Origin: Pseudomonas sp. MWU13-2105 | GTDB taxonomy: Bacteria > Pseudomonadota > Gammaproteobacteria > Pseudomonadales > Pseudomonadaceae | Assembly (NCBI RefSeq): GCF_023242315.1 | Contig: NZ_JALLIY010000025.1 | Location: forward strand, 50,783 to 114,782 | Reading direction: 5' to 3' | Length of the DNA stretch: 64,000 nucleotides | In this document: one piece after another, positions 10,877-18,424 of the stretch | Position numbering within the stretch: position 1 is the stretch's first letter | Layout: the number at the start of each line of letters is the position of its first letter | Translations under genes and position numbers: made by a program | The notes under the pieces: generated by a model | What the model was told of the DNA's origin: nothing | The model's input: only the letters and a program-made list of their open reading frames with translations | Databases searched by the model: none

Positions 10877-10903
10877 CCTGAAACAGGGTGGTACCGTTTC
10901 AGG
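10877..10903. other. 8-bp perfect inverted repeat after tpsA
   Basis: CCTGAAAC and GTTTCAGG flank an 11-base loop just after the tpsA stop codon. No T-tract follows, so it may be an mRNA 3'-end stabilising hairpin or protein site rather than a terminator. Confidence 0.4.
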
Positions 10904-10956
10904 GCCGGGCTTGCCGGGTGACTCCAAGGGCAATAACGGTTCTACGTACACATGAA

Positions 10957-10986
10957 ACGGGCACCTGAACAGGTGCCCGTTTTTAT
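10957..10986 (+). terminator. Rho-independent terminator of tpsA
   Basis: An 11-bp GC-rich stem (ACGGGCACCTG / CAGGTGCCCGT) with a two-base loop is followed by a run of five T. It lies 94 bases after tpsA and could also serve the convergent minus-strand operon because the other side is preceded by GAAA. Confidence 0.88.
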
Positions 10987-11029
10987 TACGCGCTTTATCG
11001 ATCTGATGGCCGGCCAGCCATAAAGCTCC

Positions 11030-11962
11030 TCACGTCCACCAGTAGCGCACCAGATGAAAGAAGATCGGCGCGGCAAAGCACACCGAGTCCAGCCGGTCGA
11101 GCATGCCGCCATGACCTTCGATCATATGACCCCAGTCCTTGACCCCACGGTCGCGCTTGATCGCCGACATGACGATGCCACCGGCAAACCCTAGCAGGTT
11201 GATCAACAACGCGATCAGCGTCGCTTGCCAGGGATTGAACGGGGTAATCCAGAACAGCGCGCCGCCGATCAACGAGGCCAGGGTAATGCCGCCGACAAAG
11301 CCTTCGACGGTTTTCGACGGTGACAGGTTGGGCGCGATCTTGCGTTTGCCGAACAGCTTGCCGCAGACGTACTGGAGCACGTCGGACAACTGCACCACGA
11401 TCACCAGGTAGGCGATCAGCAGCAGGTTGCGGCCTTCGTAGCCGGCAATGTCCAGGGTCAGCAGCGCCGGTACGAACGACACGCAGAACACCGCGATCAT
11501 CAGCCCCCACTGGACCTTCGAGGCCCGTTCCAGGAAGTGCGTGCTGTCGCCACCCAGCGAGGCGAGGATCGGCAGCAGCAGGAATACATAGACCGGAATG
11601 AAGATCGAGAACAGCCCGTACCAGTCGCTATAGATCAGCAGGTACTGCAACGGCAAGGCCAGGTAGAACGCCGCCACCAGCGCCGGGTAGTCGCTGCGCC
11701 GGGTCGGTGTCAGGGTCAGGAATTCGCGCAGGGCGTAGAAGGACACTGCATAGAACAGCAGGATCACCGCGCCGGTCCCCAGCCAGAAGGCGATGCCGAT
11801 CACCAGCACCATCACCCACCAGGCGTTGATCCGGGCGTTGAGGTTATCGATGACCGCGTTCGGCGTGCCGCGGGTACGCCACTTGAGGATGAAGCCGATC
11901 AGCGAAGCCAGGACCAGGATCATGCCGATCCCGGCGAACAACATCAGGGTCTGCCTATCCAT
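11030..11962 (-). CDS. Phosphatidate cytidylyltransferase (CdsA family)
   Basis: The predicted 310-residue polytopic membrane protein should make CDP-diacylglycerol from phosphatidate and CTP. The C-terminal CdsA signature is clear: S-A-I-K-R-D-R-G-V-K-D-W-G-H followed by I-E-G-H-G-G and D-R-L-D. About eight hydrophobic segments precede it. The start at 11962 was chosen because it lies directly after the acyltransferase stop (11964), giving a one-base gap; a 45-residue in-frame upstream extension is Cys-rich and unlike protein. It is the last gene of a six-gene minus-strand phospholipid operon. It probably is not the housekeeping cdsA, which in Pseudomonas normally sits beside uppS/dxr; that is inference from memory. 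Confidence 0.9.
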   Translation of the reverse strand: MDRQTLMLFAGIGMILVLASLIGFILKWRTRGTPNAVIDNLNARINAWWVMVLVIGIAFWLGTGAVILLFYAVSFYALREFLTLTPTRRSDYPALVAAFYLALPLQYLLIYSDWYGLFSIFIPVYVFLLLPILASLGGDSTHFLERASKVQWGLMIAVFCVSFVPALLTLDIAGYEGRNLLLIAYLVIVVQLSDVLQYVCGKLFGKRKIAPNLSPSKTVEGFVGGITLASLIGGALFWITPFNPWQATLIALLINLLGFAGGIVMSAIKRDRGVKDWGHMIEGHGGMLDRLDSVCFAAPIFFHLVRYWWT

Positions 11963-11963
11963 T

Positions 11964-12584
11964 TCAGTGTTGCTCCGGTGCCAGGGCCAGCAGCGCATCG
12001 CGGCTGCGTTGCAGGAAGTGTTCTTTGCTTTCGTCGTCTTCGAGTCGCAGCGGGGCGCCGAAGCTGGTGGTGCACAACAGGGGCAGGGGCAGTACACGGC
12101 CCTTGGGCATGACCCGGTTGAGGTTGGCGATCCATACCGGAATCAACTGCGCCTGCGGGTAGCTCCGGGCCAGGTGGAAAATCCCGCTCTTGAACGGCAG
12201 CAGGCCGTCCTCCTGGTTGCGCGTGCCTTCGGGAAAGATGATCAGTGAGTGGCCTTGTTCCAGCGCATCGAGCATCGGTTGCAGCGGGTTGTCCCCGGGC
12301 TCCTTGCGTTCGCGGTCGATCAGCACGCCGTTGAAGACCCGCTTGATGATGTAGCGGCGCAGGGTGCTTTTATTCCAGTAGTCGGCGCCGGCGACCGGCC
12401 GCGTGAGTTTGCGCAGCGCCGGTGGCAGCGAGGCCCAGAGCAGCACGAAGTCACCGTGGCTGCTGTGGTTGGCGAAGTAGATGCGCTGCTGCGGATCGGG
12501 CCCGCAGCCGATCCACAGGCTGCGGGCCCCGGTGATCAGGCGGGCGCCGGAGGTGATGAGGGTGGCTACCACGGGTTCGAGCAT
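11964..12584 (-). CDS. PlsC-type 1-acyl-sn-glycerol-3-phosphate acyltransferase
   Basis: 206 residues. The acyltransferase HX4D catalytic motif is at H40-D45 (HSSHGD) and the acceptor-binding FPEGTR block at 117-122, which together define the PlsC/LPLAT family. Such enzymes acylate lysophosphatidate or another lysophospholipid at the inner membrane. The N-terminal hydrophobic segment is short, so the protein is probably peripheral or single-pass. It lies between a small membrane protein gene and cdsA with almost no spacing, consistent with a dedicated supply of phosphatidate for the locus. Confidence 0.9.
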   Translation of the reverse strand: MLEPVVATLITSGARLITGARSLWIGCGPDPQQRIYFANHSSHGDFVLLWASLPPALRKLTRPVAGADYWNKSTLRRYIIKRVFNGVLIDRERKEPGDNPLQPMLDALEQGHSLIIFPEGTRNQEDGLLPFKSGIFHLARSYPQAQLIPVWIANLNRVMPKGRVLPLPLLCTTSFGAPLRLEDDESKEHFLQRSRDALLALAPEQH

Positions 12585-12593
12585 GACGATTCC

Positions 12594-13049
12594 TTATCCG
12601 GCGAAGGGCAGCCAGGGGCTGGCCAGAATGACGAGCAGTGGCAGGGAAATTTGTGCCAGCACCAGCAACGCCTGGCGTTTGAGCAGGCCCAGCGCGCCTC
12701 GGCTGCGCTCGGCCCAGGGGCGGTTGGTGGATTGCCGTGGTTGCAGGCCGAGGTCTTGCAGCGCCTGGTCCAGTGCCGCGCCACGGTCGCTCAGGTTGCC
12801 TGGGTCTTGTGCCATCAATTGGAACAGATCGGCGTCGAAAGCGACGCGAAAGGCCCAGTATTTTTCCAGCAGGCCCGACAGTACCAGCCAGGCACTGAGC
12901 ACCAGGCACCACAGGCTGATGGTGTCGAAGAGCAAGGGGGCCAGCCCCAGCAGGACACCCAGTACGGTCAGCCCCATGGACAGCTGATCGAGCGCGCGGC
13001 CGCGCCGTAGCAGGCTGGCGACCACGTGCAGTTGCAGGTTAGCGGGCAT
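12594..13049 (-). CDS. Small membrane protein of phospholipid locus
   Basis: 151 residues of unknown function. Two hydrophobic segments occur at about 22-62 and one at about 125-148, with a polar, Arg-rich middle. No catalytic motif is recognised. The start overlaps the end of the upstream phosphatase gene by 11 bases, and the next gene begins 10 bases after the stop, so it is translationally embedded in the operon. A role as an accessory or topology partner for the lipid enzymes is inference from position only. Confidence 0.75.
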   Translation of the reverse strand: MPANLQLHVVASLLRRGRALDQLSMGLTVLGVLLGLAPLLFDTISLWCLVLSAWLVLSGLLEKYWAFRVAFDADLFQLMAQDPGNLSDRGAALDQALQDLGLQPRQSTNRPWAERSRGALGLLKRQALLVLAQISLPLLVILASPWLPFAG

Positions 13050-14400
13050 CGGCGATCCTCGAGCGAGCGGGTGTTTCGCTGGCTGTGAGGTCGATCATGG
13101 CTTCCAGCGCCTGGCGATGCTGCGGATGCAGGACCACGCCGGGACGTGCCGCGCGTATCAGCGCCATGGCTTCATCGATCCGCGTCGCGCGACCACTGTG
13201 CAACAGCCAGGCGGCAACCGCCGTGGCGCTGCGCGAATAGCCCAGGGCGCAACAGACCAGCAGCGCTCCATGCTGACGCAGTTCATCGATGCTCAGGGCG
13301 GCTGCGCGACATTGTTCCGCCGACGGTGCAATCAGGTCCAGCACGGGGATACTGCGATAGGCCCGACCCTCGGCGGCCAGCGGTAGCTCGGCACAGAGGT
13401 CGACGATGGCCGCGAACGGGCCTGCCTGAAGTTCGCGTCGGCTTGGCAGTCGCCCGAGCCAAAGGCCGTCTACAACCTGATCGGGTTGTGGATGCGATCT
13501 TGTCCAGAGCCGCGAATTGATCCACGCGCCGCTTCGATAGGGGGCAAACAGCCAGCGCGCGGCGGGGCTCAAGCTGCCGTCGGCGCGTTTCTGGAAGCCC
13601 TCGGCACCGAACAGTGCATAATTCAGTGCCACCAGCGCCAGGGCCAGTGCCGGCCAGAGCAACCACAGTGCGGCACCGGCAAAGCCGAAGCTGACGATTG
13701 CCAGCAGCAGCGCCGCCAGCCCGTAGCGCGCGGCCAGGGCCAGGCGTTTACCGTCGCGTGCCAGGCGCGCCACGGCCAACGGATTGGCGCGATCATCCGG
13801 CCACAGCCAGACGCACAACCAGCCGGCCAGGGCGCCGGTGGGAAGGTCGAGAAAGTGGTGTTGATAAGTGGTCAACACCGACACACCGATCAGTGCAAAC
13901 CAGCCGTGCACCAGCCAGCGTCCGGCGCCGTTGAAATGCCGACGGTACATGAGCCAAAGAATCACCAGCAACGCGATATGCAGCGAAGGCGCCTGGTTGA
14001 AAGGTTTGTCGAAGCCCGCCAGCACCGCGAACAGCCAGCCGAACACGCCGTCCAGCGGTGGCCGGGGGAAGGTGAAGGTCAACGGCCAGAGCAGGAAGCA
14101 AGAGACGGCGATCGCCTGGGCTGTCAGCAGGCGCAAGGCGTGTCGATCGAGCTCGCGCCTGCTCCTGGGCAGCAGCAGCGACAAACCGTAAAGCAGGTCG
14201 ATGGACCAGTAGGGCACGATGGTCCAGGCCCAGAACGGCATCTGGCTTTCCCAGCCGAACACGTAGCTGCCGACATCGCTGCGCCGGGCGGTGTACCAGG
14301 TGGCGAAGCCGTAGCTGGCGAAGAACAATGGCGCCAGCAGGACCAGCCAGAGCACGGCGCGTTTCAGCAGGCCGGCTTCGCGGGGCGTACAGCTCATCAT
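13039..14400 (-). CDS. PAP2/Aur1-like membrane domain fused to dual-specificity phosphatase
   Basis: 453 residues. The N-terminal two thirds is polytopic and contains FPRPP at 111-115, PSLH at 138-141 and HHFLD at 181-185, matching the PAP2 superfamily branch that includes inositol-phosphoryl transferases (PSLH rather than PSGH). The C-terminal third carries a tyrosine/dual-specificity phosphatase P-loop, C-A-L-G-Y-S-R, with nucleophile about C384 and general-acid Asp candidates upstream. DSP-type enzymes can dephosphorylate phosphatidylglycerophosphate (PTPMT1), so a lipid-phosphate substrate is plausible. The start at 14400 gives an ATGA overlap with the preceding gene; a second ATG follows immediately at 14397. 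Confidence 0.85.
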   Translation of the reverse strand: MMSCTPREAGLLKRAVLWLVLLAPLFFASYGFATWYTARRSDVGSYVFGWESQMPFWAWTIVPYWSIDLLYGLSLLLPRSRRELDRHALRLLTAQAIAVSCFLLWPLTFTFPRPPLDGVFGWLFAVLAGFDKPFNQAPSLHIALLVILWLMYRRHFNGAGRWLVHGWFALIGVSVLTTYQHHFLDLPTGALAGWLCVWLWPDDRANPLAVARLARDGKRLALAARYGLAALLLAIVSFGFAGAALWLLWPALALALVALNYALFGAEGFQKRADGSLSPAARWLFAPYRSGAWINSRLWTRSHPQPDQVVDGLWLGRLPSRRELQAGPFAAIVDLCAELPLAAEGRAYRSIPVLDLIAPSAEQCRAAALSIDELRQHGALLVCCALGYSRSATAVAAWLLHSGRATRIDEAMALIRAARPGVVLHPQHRQALEAMIDLTASETPARSRIADAR

Positions 14401-16154
14401 TGCACGCGTTGCGCCAGGGACACGCTGAAGATCCCCCATTCATCGACCCGTTGAGTGATTTTGCGAAAACCGGCGGCCTCCACCAATTGGTCCATTTCCG
14501 CCTGGCTGCGCCGGCGCATGACCCAGGCCTGGCCTTGGCGGTGACTGGTCAGGGCACGGGCGATCAGTTCCAGTTGCGGGTGCCAGGGTTGTCCGGTGTA
14601 GACCAGATAAGCACCCGGTTCGCAGGCTTCGGCCAAGCCGGCGAGGGAGTTGCCGACCATGGTGTTGTCGGCGAACAGTTCGTACAGGCCCGACACCACC
14701 GCCAGGCTCGGCTTGGGCTCCAGTGCGGCGAGGTCGGCGCGGTCAAAGGCATCGCCCTTGACGAACCGGGCGATATCCCCCAGACCTTTTTCGACGATCA
14801 GCGCGCTGCCGTCACGTACGTTGATATCGCTGTAGTCGCGCAGCAGGATCGACTCGGGCAGTGGAGTCACCCCGTGCAGGGCTTCAAGGATATAGCGCCC
14901 GTGGCCGGCGGCGATGTCGACGATCCGCACTTCCCGGCCTTGCTCGCGCAATTGGGCCATGGCCTGGCGCAGCAGTTCCTCGACATGCAGCTTGCGTTGG
15001 CGGATACCGCGCCAGCCGATGGAGTTCAGGTAGTTCTGGTCGATCATCCGGCCCAGCGCGGTATGCCCGGTGGGGGTGTTGCGGTAGACGTAGTCCAGGG
15101 TGCTGCCGGAGTCGAAACCGGTGTCGAAGCCGAGCTTGACCCCGGCCGACAGTTTGCTGCCCAGGCCCATGCTGGCGCGGGTCAGGCGCCAGTAGAGATC
15201 GCGCGGCGAGTTGTGCGGCAGGGGGGCTGCCAGCGACTCGGATTCGGCGCAGGTTTCGCCGATGCGATCGGCGTCGAGCAGGGCCGGGCGGTTGACCGGC
15301 GAGAGGAAGTTCTGTTCGATAAAACGCCTGGCGCGGCCGACGGCCAGGTGCCGGTCGCGTTCACCGAGGGTGTCGTGGAAGAAACCGGGGAGTATGTGCC
15401 GTTCTTTTTTCAGGCTGCCCAGGCGCTGGAAGAATTGTTCCTGGGGCTTGCGATGGACCACGAAGTCCGCGCCGGAAATCAGCAACTGGGTCGGCACCTG
15501 GATCGCATTGGCATCGGCGACCACGCGGTCGGCGGCCTCGTAGAGCCCGAGCAGGACATTCACCGAAATGGCCTTGGTGATCAGCGGGTCGCTGTCATAG
15601 GAGGCAATGCGTTCCGGGTCGTGGCTGAGAAACCTGGCCTTGACATAGCTGTTGACGAAAAAGTTGCCGCGAAAGCGGCGCATCAGGGCCAGGCCCGGAC
15701 GGGCGAAAGGTACGTAGAGCTTGACCTTGAAGGCTGGGGAGGCGAGTACCAGGGCGCGGATTTTTGGCGCGTAATCGTGTACCCAGGTGGCGACGATCAC
15801 CGCACCGACGCTCTGGGCGATTACCGCGATGTTTTCTTCGGTGATAGCGAAGGTAGCGCCGAGGTGATCGCAGAAGGTCTGCACATCCCGCACGCTGGTG
15901 GCGAAGCTCGGGCTGTCGCCGCGCGCGCCTGGCGACTGGCCGTGGCCGCGGGCGTCCCAGGCGAAGAAGTCGAACTGCGGCAGGTCGAGTTCGTCCACCA
16001 GGTGGGCAATCCGTCCGGAATGCTCATGTCCGCGGTGGAACAACAGGATGGCCTTGCGCGGCTCGCCGGCGGCAGGCGCTGTGGCTGGCCAGTGGCGATA
16101 AAACAGCTCGACGCCATCATGGGTGCGGAAGGTCTGGGTTTGCTCGTCGCGCAT
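14397..16154 (-). CDS. Alpha/beta hydrolase - SAM methyltransferase fusion
   Basis: 585 residues. The first ~300 are a serine hydrolase of the monoacylglycerol-lipase type with DARGHGQS at 67-74 and nucleophile elbow A-Q-S-V-G at 113-117, in which the usual first Gly is Ala. The remainder contains a class I methyltransferase fold with motif I (VDIAAGHGRY, about residue 410) and a YTGQPWHP segment. The start at 16154 was chosen over an upstream in-frame ATG because it is preceded by AAGGAC at proper distance and begins the hydrolase homology. Possible roles are deacylation plus methylation of a lipid or head group; the substrate is unknown. Confidence 0.85.
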   Translation of the reverse strand: MRDEQTQTFRTHDGVELFYRHWPATAPAAGEPRKAILLFHRGHEHSGRIAHLVDELDLPQFDFFAWDARGHGQSPGARGDSPSFATSVRDVQTFCDHLGATFAITEENIAVIAQSVGAVIVATWVHDYAPKIRALVLASPAFKVKLYVPFARPGLALMRRFRGNFFVNSYVKARFLSHDPERIASYDSDPLITKAISVNVLLGLYEAADRVVADANAIQVPTQLLISGADFVVHRKPQEQFFQRLGSLKKERHILPGFFHDTLGERDRHLAVGRARRFIEQNFLSPVNRPALLDADRIGETCAESESLAAPLPHNSPRDLYWRLTRASMGLGSKLSAGVKLGFDTGFDSGSTLDYVYRNTPTGHTALGRMIDQNYLNSIGWRGIRQRKLHVEELLRQAMAQLREQGREVRIVDIAAGHGRYILEALHGVTPLPESILLRDYSDINVRDGSALIVEKGLGDIARFVKGDAFDRADLAALEPKPSLAVVSGLYELFADNTMVGNSLAGLAEACEPGAYLVYTGQPWHPQLELIARALTSHRQGQAWVMRRRSQAEMDQLVEAAGFRKITQRVDEWGIFSVSLAQRVQ

Positions 16155-16230
16155 TGCAATGTCCTTTTGCCGGATCTTGGCGGGTGGGGGCTTGAGGCAA
16201 ATCTCTGTGGCAGCGGTGTTGCGATTCGGG

Positions 16231-16860
16231 TTATTTGACCGGCTGTTCCGCAATGGTTCCGGCTTCTTTCAAACCTTGTCGTACCCGGTTGACCAGGGTG
16301 ACCAGCAGCAGTGCCACCATCAGCAGCAGCAACCCGTTTATCCATTGGCCATTGAGCAGGCCAAAGGCCACGCCGGTGGCGATCACGCCGAGGACGAAGG
16401 CGCGATCGCTCTTGCCCATGGGGCCGTCGTAGCGTCGTGAGGCGCCGACCATCGGTCCCAATACGCCAGCGTATTCGCTGAACAGGGCCAGCAGAGCCAC
16501 CAGCAGCACCGCCAGCAGGCTGACCTCGGGCAACAAGGCAAACGGCAGGATCAGCGCGCTGTCGGCGACGATGTCGCAGAGTTCGTTCAAGTAGGCGCCG
16601 AGCTTCGATTGCTGGCCGAATTCCCGGGCGAGCATGCCGTCGATGGCGTTCAAGGCCATGCGCAGGATCATCCACAGCGGGATGAGCACGAACACCCAGG
16701 TGTGTCCGGCGAAGGTGGCGACTACGGCGCCCACCAGCAGGGAAATCACGGCGGCGCTCAGGGTGACCTGATTGGCGCTGGTGCCATTGTCGAAGAGGCG
16801 CTGGACCACGGGTCGCAGCAGGTTCTGAAAGCGTGGTTTGAGTTGGTAGATCGAAGGCAT
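16231..16860 (-). CDS. CDP-alcohol phosphatidyltransferase family protein (variant active site)
   Basis: 209 residues, about six membrane segments. The CDP-OH-PT signature is recognisable but altered: N71-x2-D74-G75-x2-A78-R79-x8-G88-x3-N92-x3-D96. The canonical first and third Asp are both Asn here. The family transfers a phosphatidyl group from CDP-diacylglycerol to an alcohol such as glycerol-3-phosphate or inositol phosphate. The start at 16860 is where the homologous region begins; an upstream in-frame ATG would add a Pro/Ser-rich stretch of 39 residues. It is the first gene of the phospholipid operon. Confidence 0.88.
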   Translation of the reverse strand: MPSIYQLKPRFQNLLRPVVQRLFDNGTSANQVTLSAAVISLLVGAVVATFAGHTWVFVLIPLWMILRMALNAIDGMLAREFGQQSKLGAYLNELCDIVADSALILPFALLPEVSLLAVLLVALLALFSEYAGVLGPMVGASRRYDGPMGKSDRAFVLGVIATGVAFGLLNGQWINGLLLLMVALLLVTLVNRVRQGLKEAGTIAEQPVK

Positions 16861-17032
16861 GGCGACGACGGTCCTTGTCCGGGGGCGGTGAGCGGGGCTA
16901 GGGGACTCCTGCGAGCAGGAGAGACCGCTTATTGGCAAAACAGCTGGATTATTGCCAGAAATGACCGGGACTGACATTAGGTTCCGGATAAAAATGTGTG
17001 CAGTCAGACATATTCAGGAAACAAACCGGTTT
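16861..17032. promoter_or_regulatory. Leader/promoter region of the phospholipid operon
   Basis: No gene is seen in this 172-base gap. It must hold the promoter for the six-gene minus-strand operon. A hairpin, CTCCTG-CGAG-CAGGAG, occupies 16906-16921, and the AT-rich part near 16980-17035 is the likeliest promoter site. I could not identify a convincing -35/-10 pair. Confidence 0.4.
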
Positions 17033-17452
17033 TTATGCTTGGCTGGTTGCCACGATTTTCAGCCAAGGCCAGCGCGCCTGATAACTTTCTGCCTTGCGCT
17101 CGAACAAGTCGGGTTGGCGATGTACGGGATTGATCCGAAGCAGGCCTTGCTCGATATCGCTCAGGCCGTAGGGTGCGTAGACCTCGCCCGTGACCACATC
17201 CAGCCCGATGCAGGTGCCGGCAATAAGGTAGCGATCAATGCCGTCTTTGGCCGATTCCAATCGAGAATAGGCCCGCCCGAATCGCTGTTCGTACCAAAGA
17301 TGGACGCGGGCCTGGTTCTTGATATCGATGTTGACGCCGAGGTCCTGGAAAAGCCGTCGAGTGGCCTGGATAACCTCGTTTTCAGCTTCCCAGGAGGGGT
17401 CATTGTCGAATGGTGCTGCTCCGTTCCAGGCCGCCGAGGATAGCTCAAGGGA
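17033..17452 (-). pseudogene. Remnant of nucleotidyltransferase family (DUF925-type) gene
   Basis: Reading the minus strand from 17452 gives an uninterrupted frame of about 139 codons with no acceptable start; a TAA lies just upstream at 17453-17455. The residues (DPSWEAENEV, NQARVHLWYEQRFG, DGIDRYL, YAPYGLSDI) match the C-terminal two thirds of DUF925 nucleotidyltransferase-like proteins, normally about 190 residues. The N-terminal part with the catalytic Gly-Ser/Asp-x-Asp-type region is missing and replaced by the neighbouring gene end. A short internal start at TTG 17260 would give only 75 residues. I regard it as a truncated remnant. Confidence 0.75.
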
Positions 17453-17481
17453 TTATGAAGTTTTGTGACGGGGAACGTTGT

Positions 17482-17955
17482 TTACAGGCCATTTTTGGCA
17501 AGGCATGCCTCGAGTGCCTCAGTGACCAGGGAAATCAAAATGGGGCCTGAACTGGACTGCATTTCTTTTCCGATTTCGGACTGTCGCTGTATCACTTTAC
17601 CCGCGTATTTTGAGTCTCGACCTTTAGACGCGAGTGATGACAACTCTTCTGAGGAGAAAGACTTCTCATAGGCGGCTGCCAGGTTCTGGTCCCATTTCGT
17701 TTGGTACTGCGGGAGCAGCGTATTGATTTCGCTCGACAAGGCCGTATTGGCCCCGGCATCCCCCAGCTTTGCAACGAGCATTCCATAGGTTTGCGTGCGC
17801 TTGGCGGCCGACAGTGCAATGGCGGCGAGATCATCGCCGGCGTGGGATTGGGTGATGAAGCTGCGGGCTGCTTCATTAGCCGTTTCAGCGAAGGCTGCGT
17901 TTGATAGCGCGAGGAGCAATGTGAAGGCGAGGGTGACGCATAAGGGTTTCGTCAT
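17482..17955 (-). CDS. Secreted DUF2059-like protein
   Basis: 157 residues with a Sec signal peptide (cleavage near AFA-ET, about residue 23). The mature part is helical; the segment SFSSEELSSLASKGRDSKY resembles the FSxEEL...F motif of DUF2059 periplasmic proteins, but the match is partial. A good AGGAG lies before the ATG at 17955. Its 3' end abuts the truncated nucleotidyltransferase remnant. Function unknown. Confidence 0.75.
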   Translation of the reverse strand: MTKPLCVTLAFTLLLALSNAAFAETANEAARSFITQSHAGDDLAAIALSAAKRTQTYGMLVAKLGDAGANTALSSEINTLLPQYQTKWDQNLAAAYEKSFSSEELSSLASKGRDSKYAGKVIQRQSEIGKEMQSSSGPILISLVTEALEACLAKNGL

Positions 17956-18009
17956 TGTCTGGCTCCTGGAGGATTGCGAATAAGCGCTTCATTATTTCCT
18001 GGACGCTCT

Positions 18010-18291
18010 CTACAACCAAGCCATCACACCACCATGCCGTGAGCAGGTCCCCCGCCGATGTTGGCTGAAACTGTAAGTCTTGTCGCGGCACTGGGCCGTG
18101 GCGCCCTCGGGGGCCCGACCTGATTTGCTGTGGGCCGGGCTGTGCACGGTGTTTCCGTCTGTATTCGTATACGAGCCATGCTCGATCAATTGCGCTTCGT
18201 CGGGGGTAACTACCTGATGATCAGTATCGGACCTGGCGAAGGCAGGCTGGAAAATCAAACAGGCGGCAAATGCCAGGAGTGCGAGTTTCAT
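18010..18291 (-). CDS. Secreted DUF3761 protein
   Basis: 93 residues. It has a signal peptide ending near ARS at about residue 20. The C-terminal C-R-D-K-T-Y-S-F-S-Q-H-R-R-G-T-C-S-R-H-G motif, with two cysteines probably disulphide-bonded and a GGV ending, is characteristic of DUF3761. Function is unknown. It is 54 bases upstream of the DUF2059-like gene and could share its transcript. Confidence 0.8.
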   Translation of the reverse strand: MKLALLAFAACLIFQPAFARSDTDHQVVTPDEAQLIEHGSYTNTDGNTVHSPAHSKSGRAPEGATAQCRDKTYSFSQHRRGTCSRHGGVMAWL

Positions 18292-18424
18292 TAGCTGACC
18301 GATCCTTGGTGTAAAAGGGAGGCTTCATACAGGTGTGATTACCGTACGTTCCTTTTCAACAGGATGGTAGCAATTTGAAATTACTCTGTCTTTTCTCTCC
18401 CGGGGCTTTGTTTACGGGGAGGCG

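Noticed and set aside
14328..16238. 636-codon plus-strand frame over the hydrolase-methyltransferase gene
   Set aside because: Shadow frame; protein lacks any recognisable pattern and the opposite strand has strong motifs.
17161..17448. 95-codon minus-strand frame over the nucleotidyltransferase remnant
   Set aside because: Different frame from the one with homology-like residues; no protein-like features.
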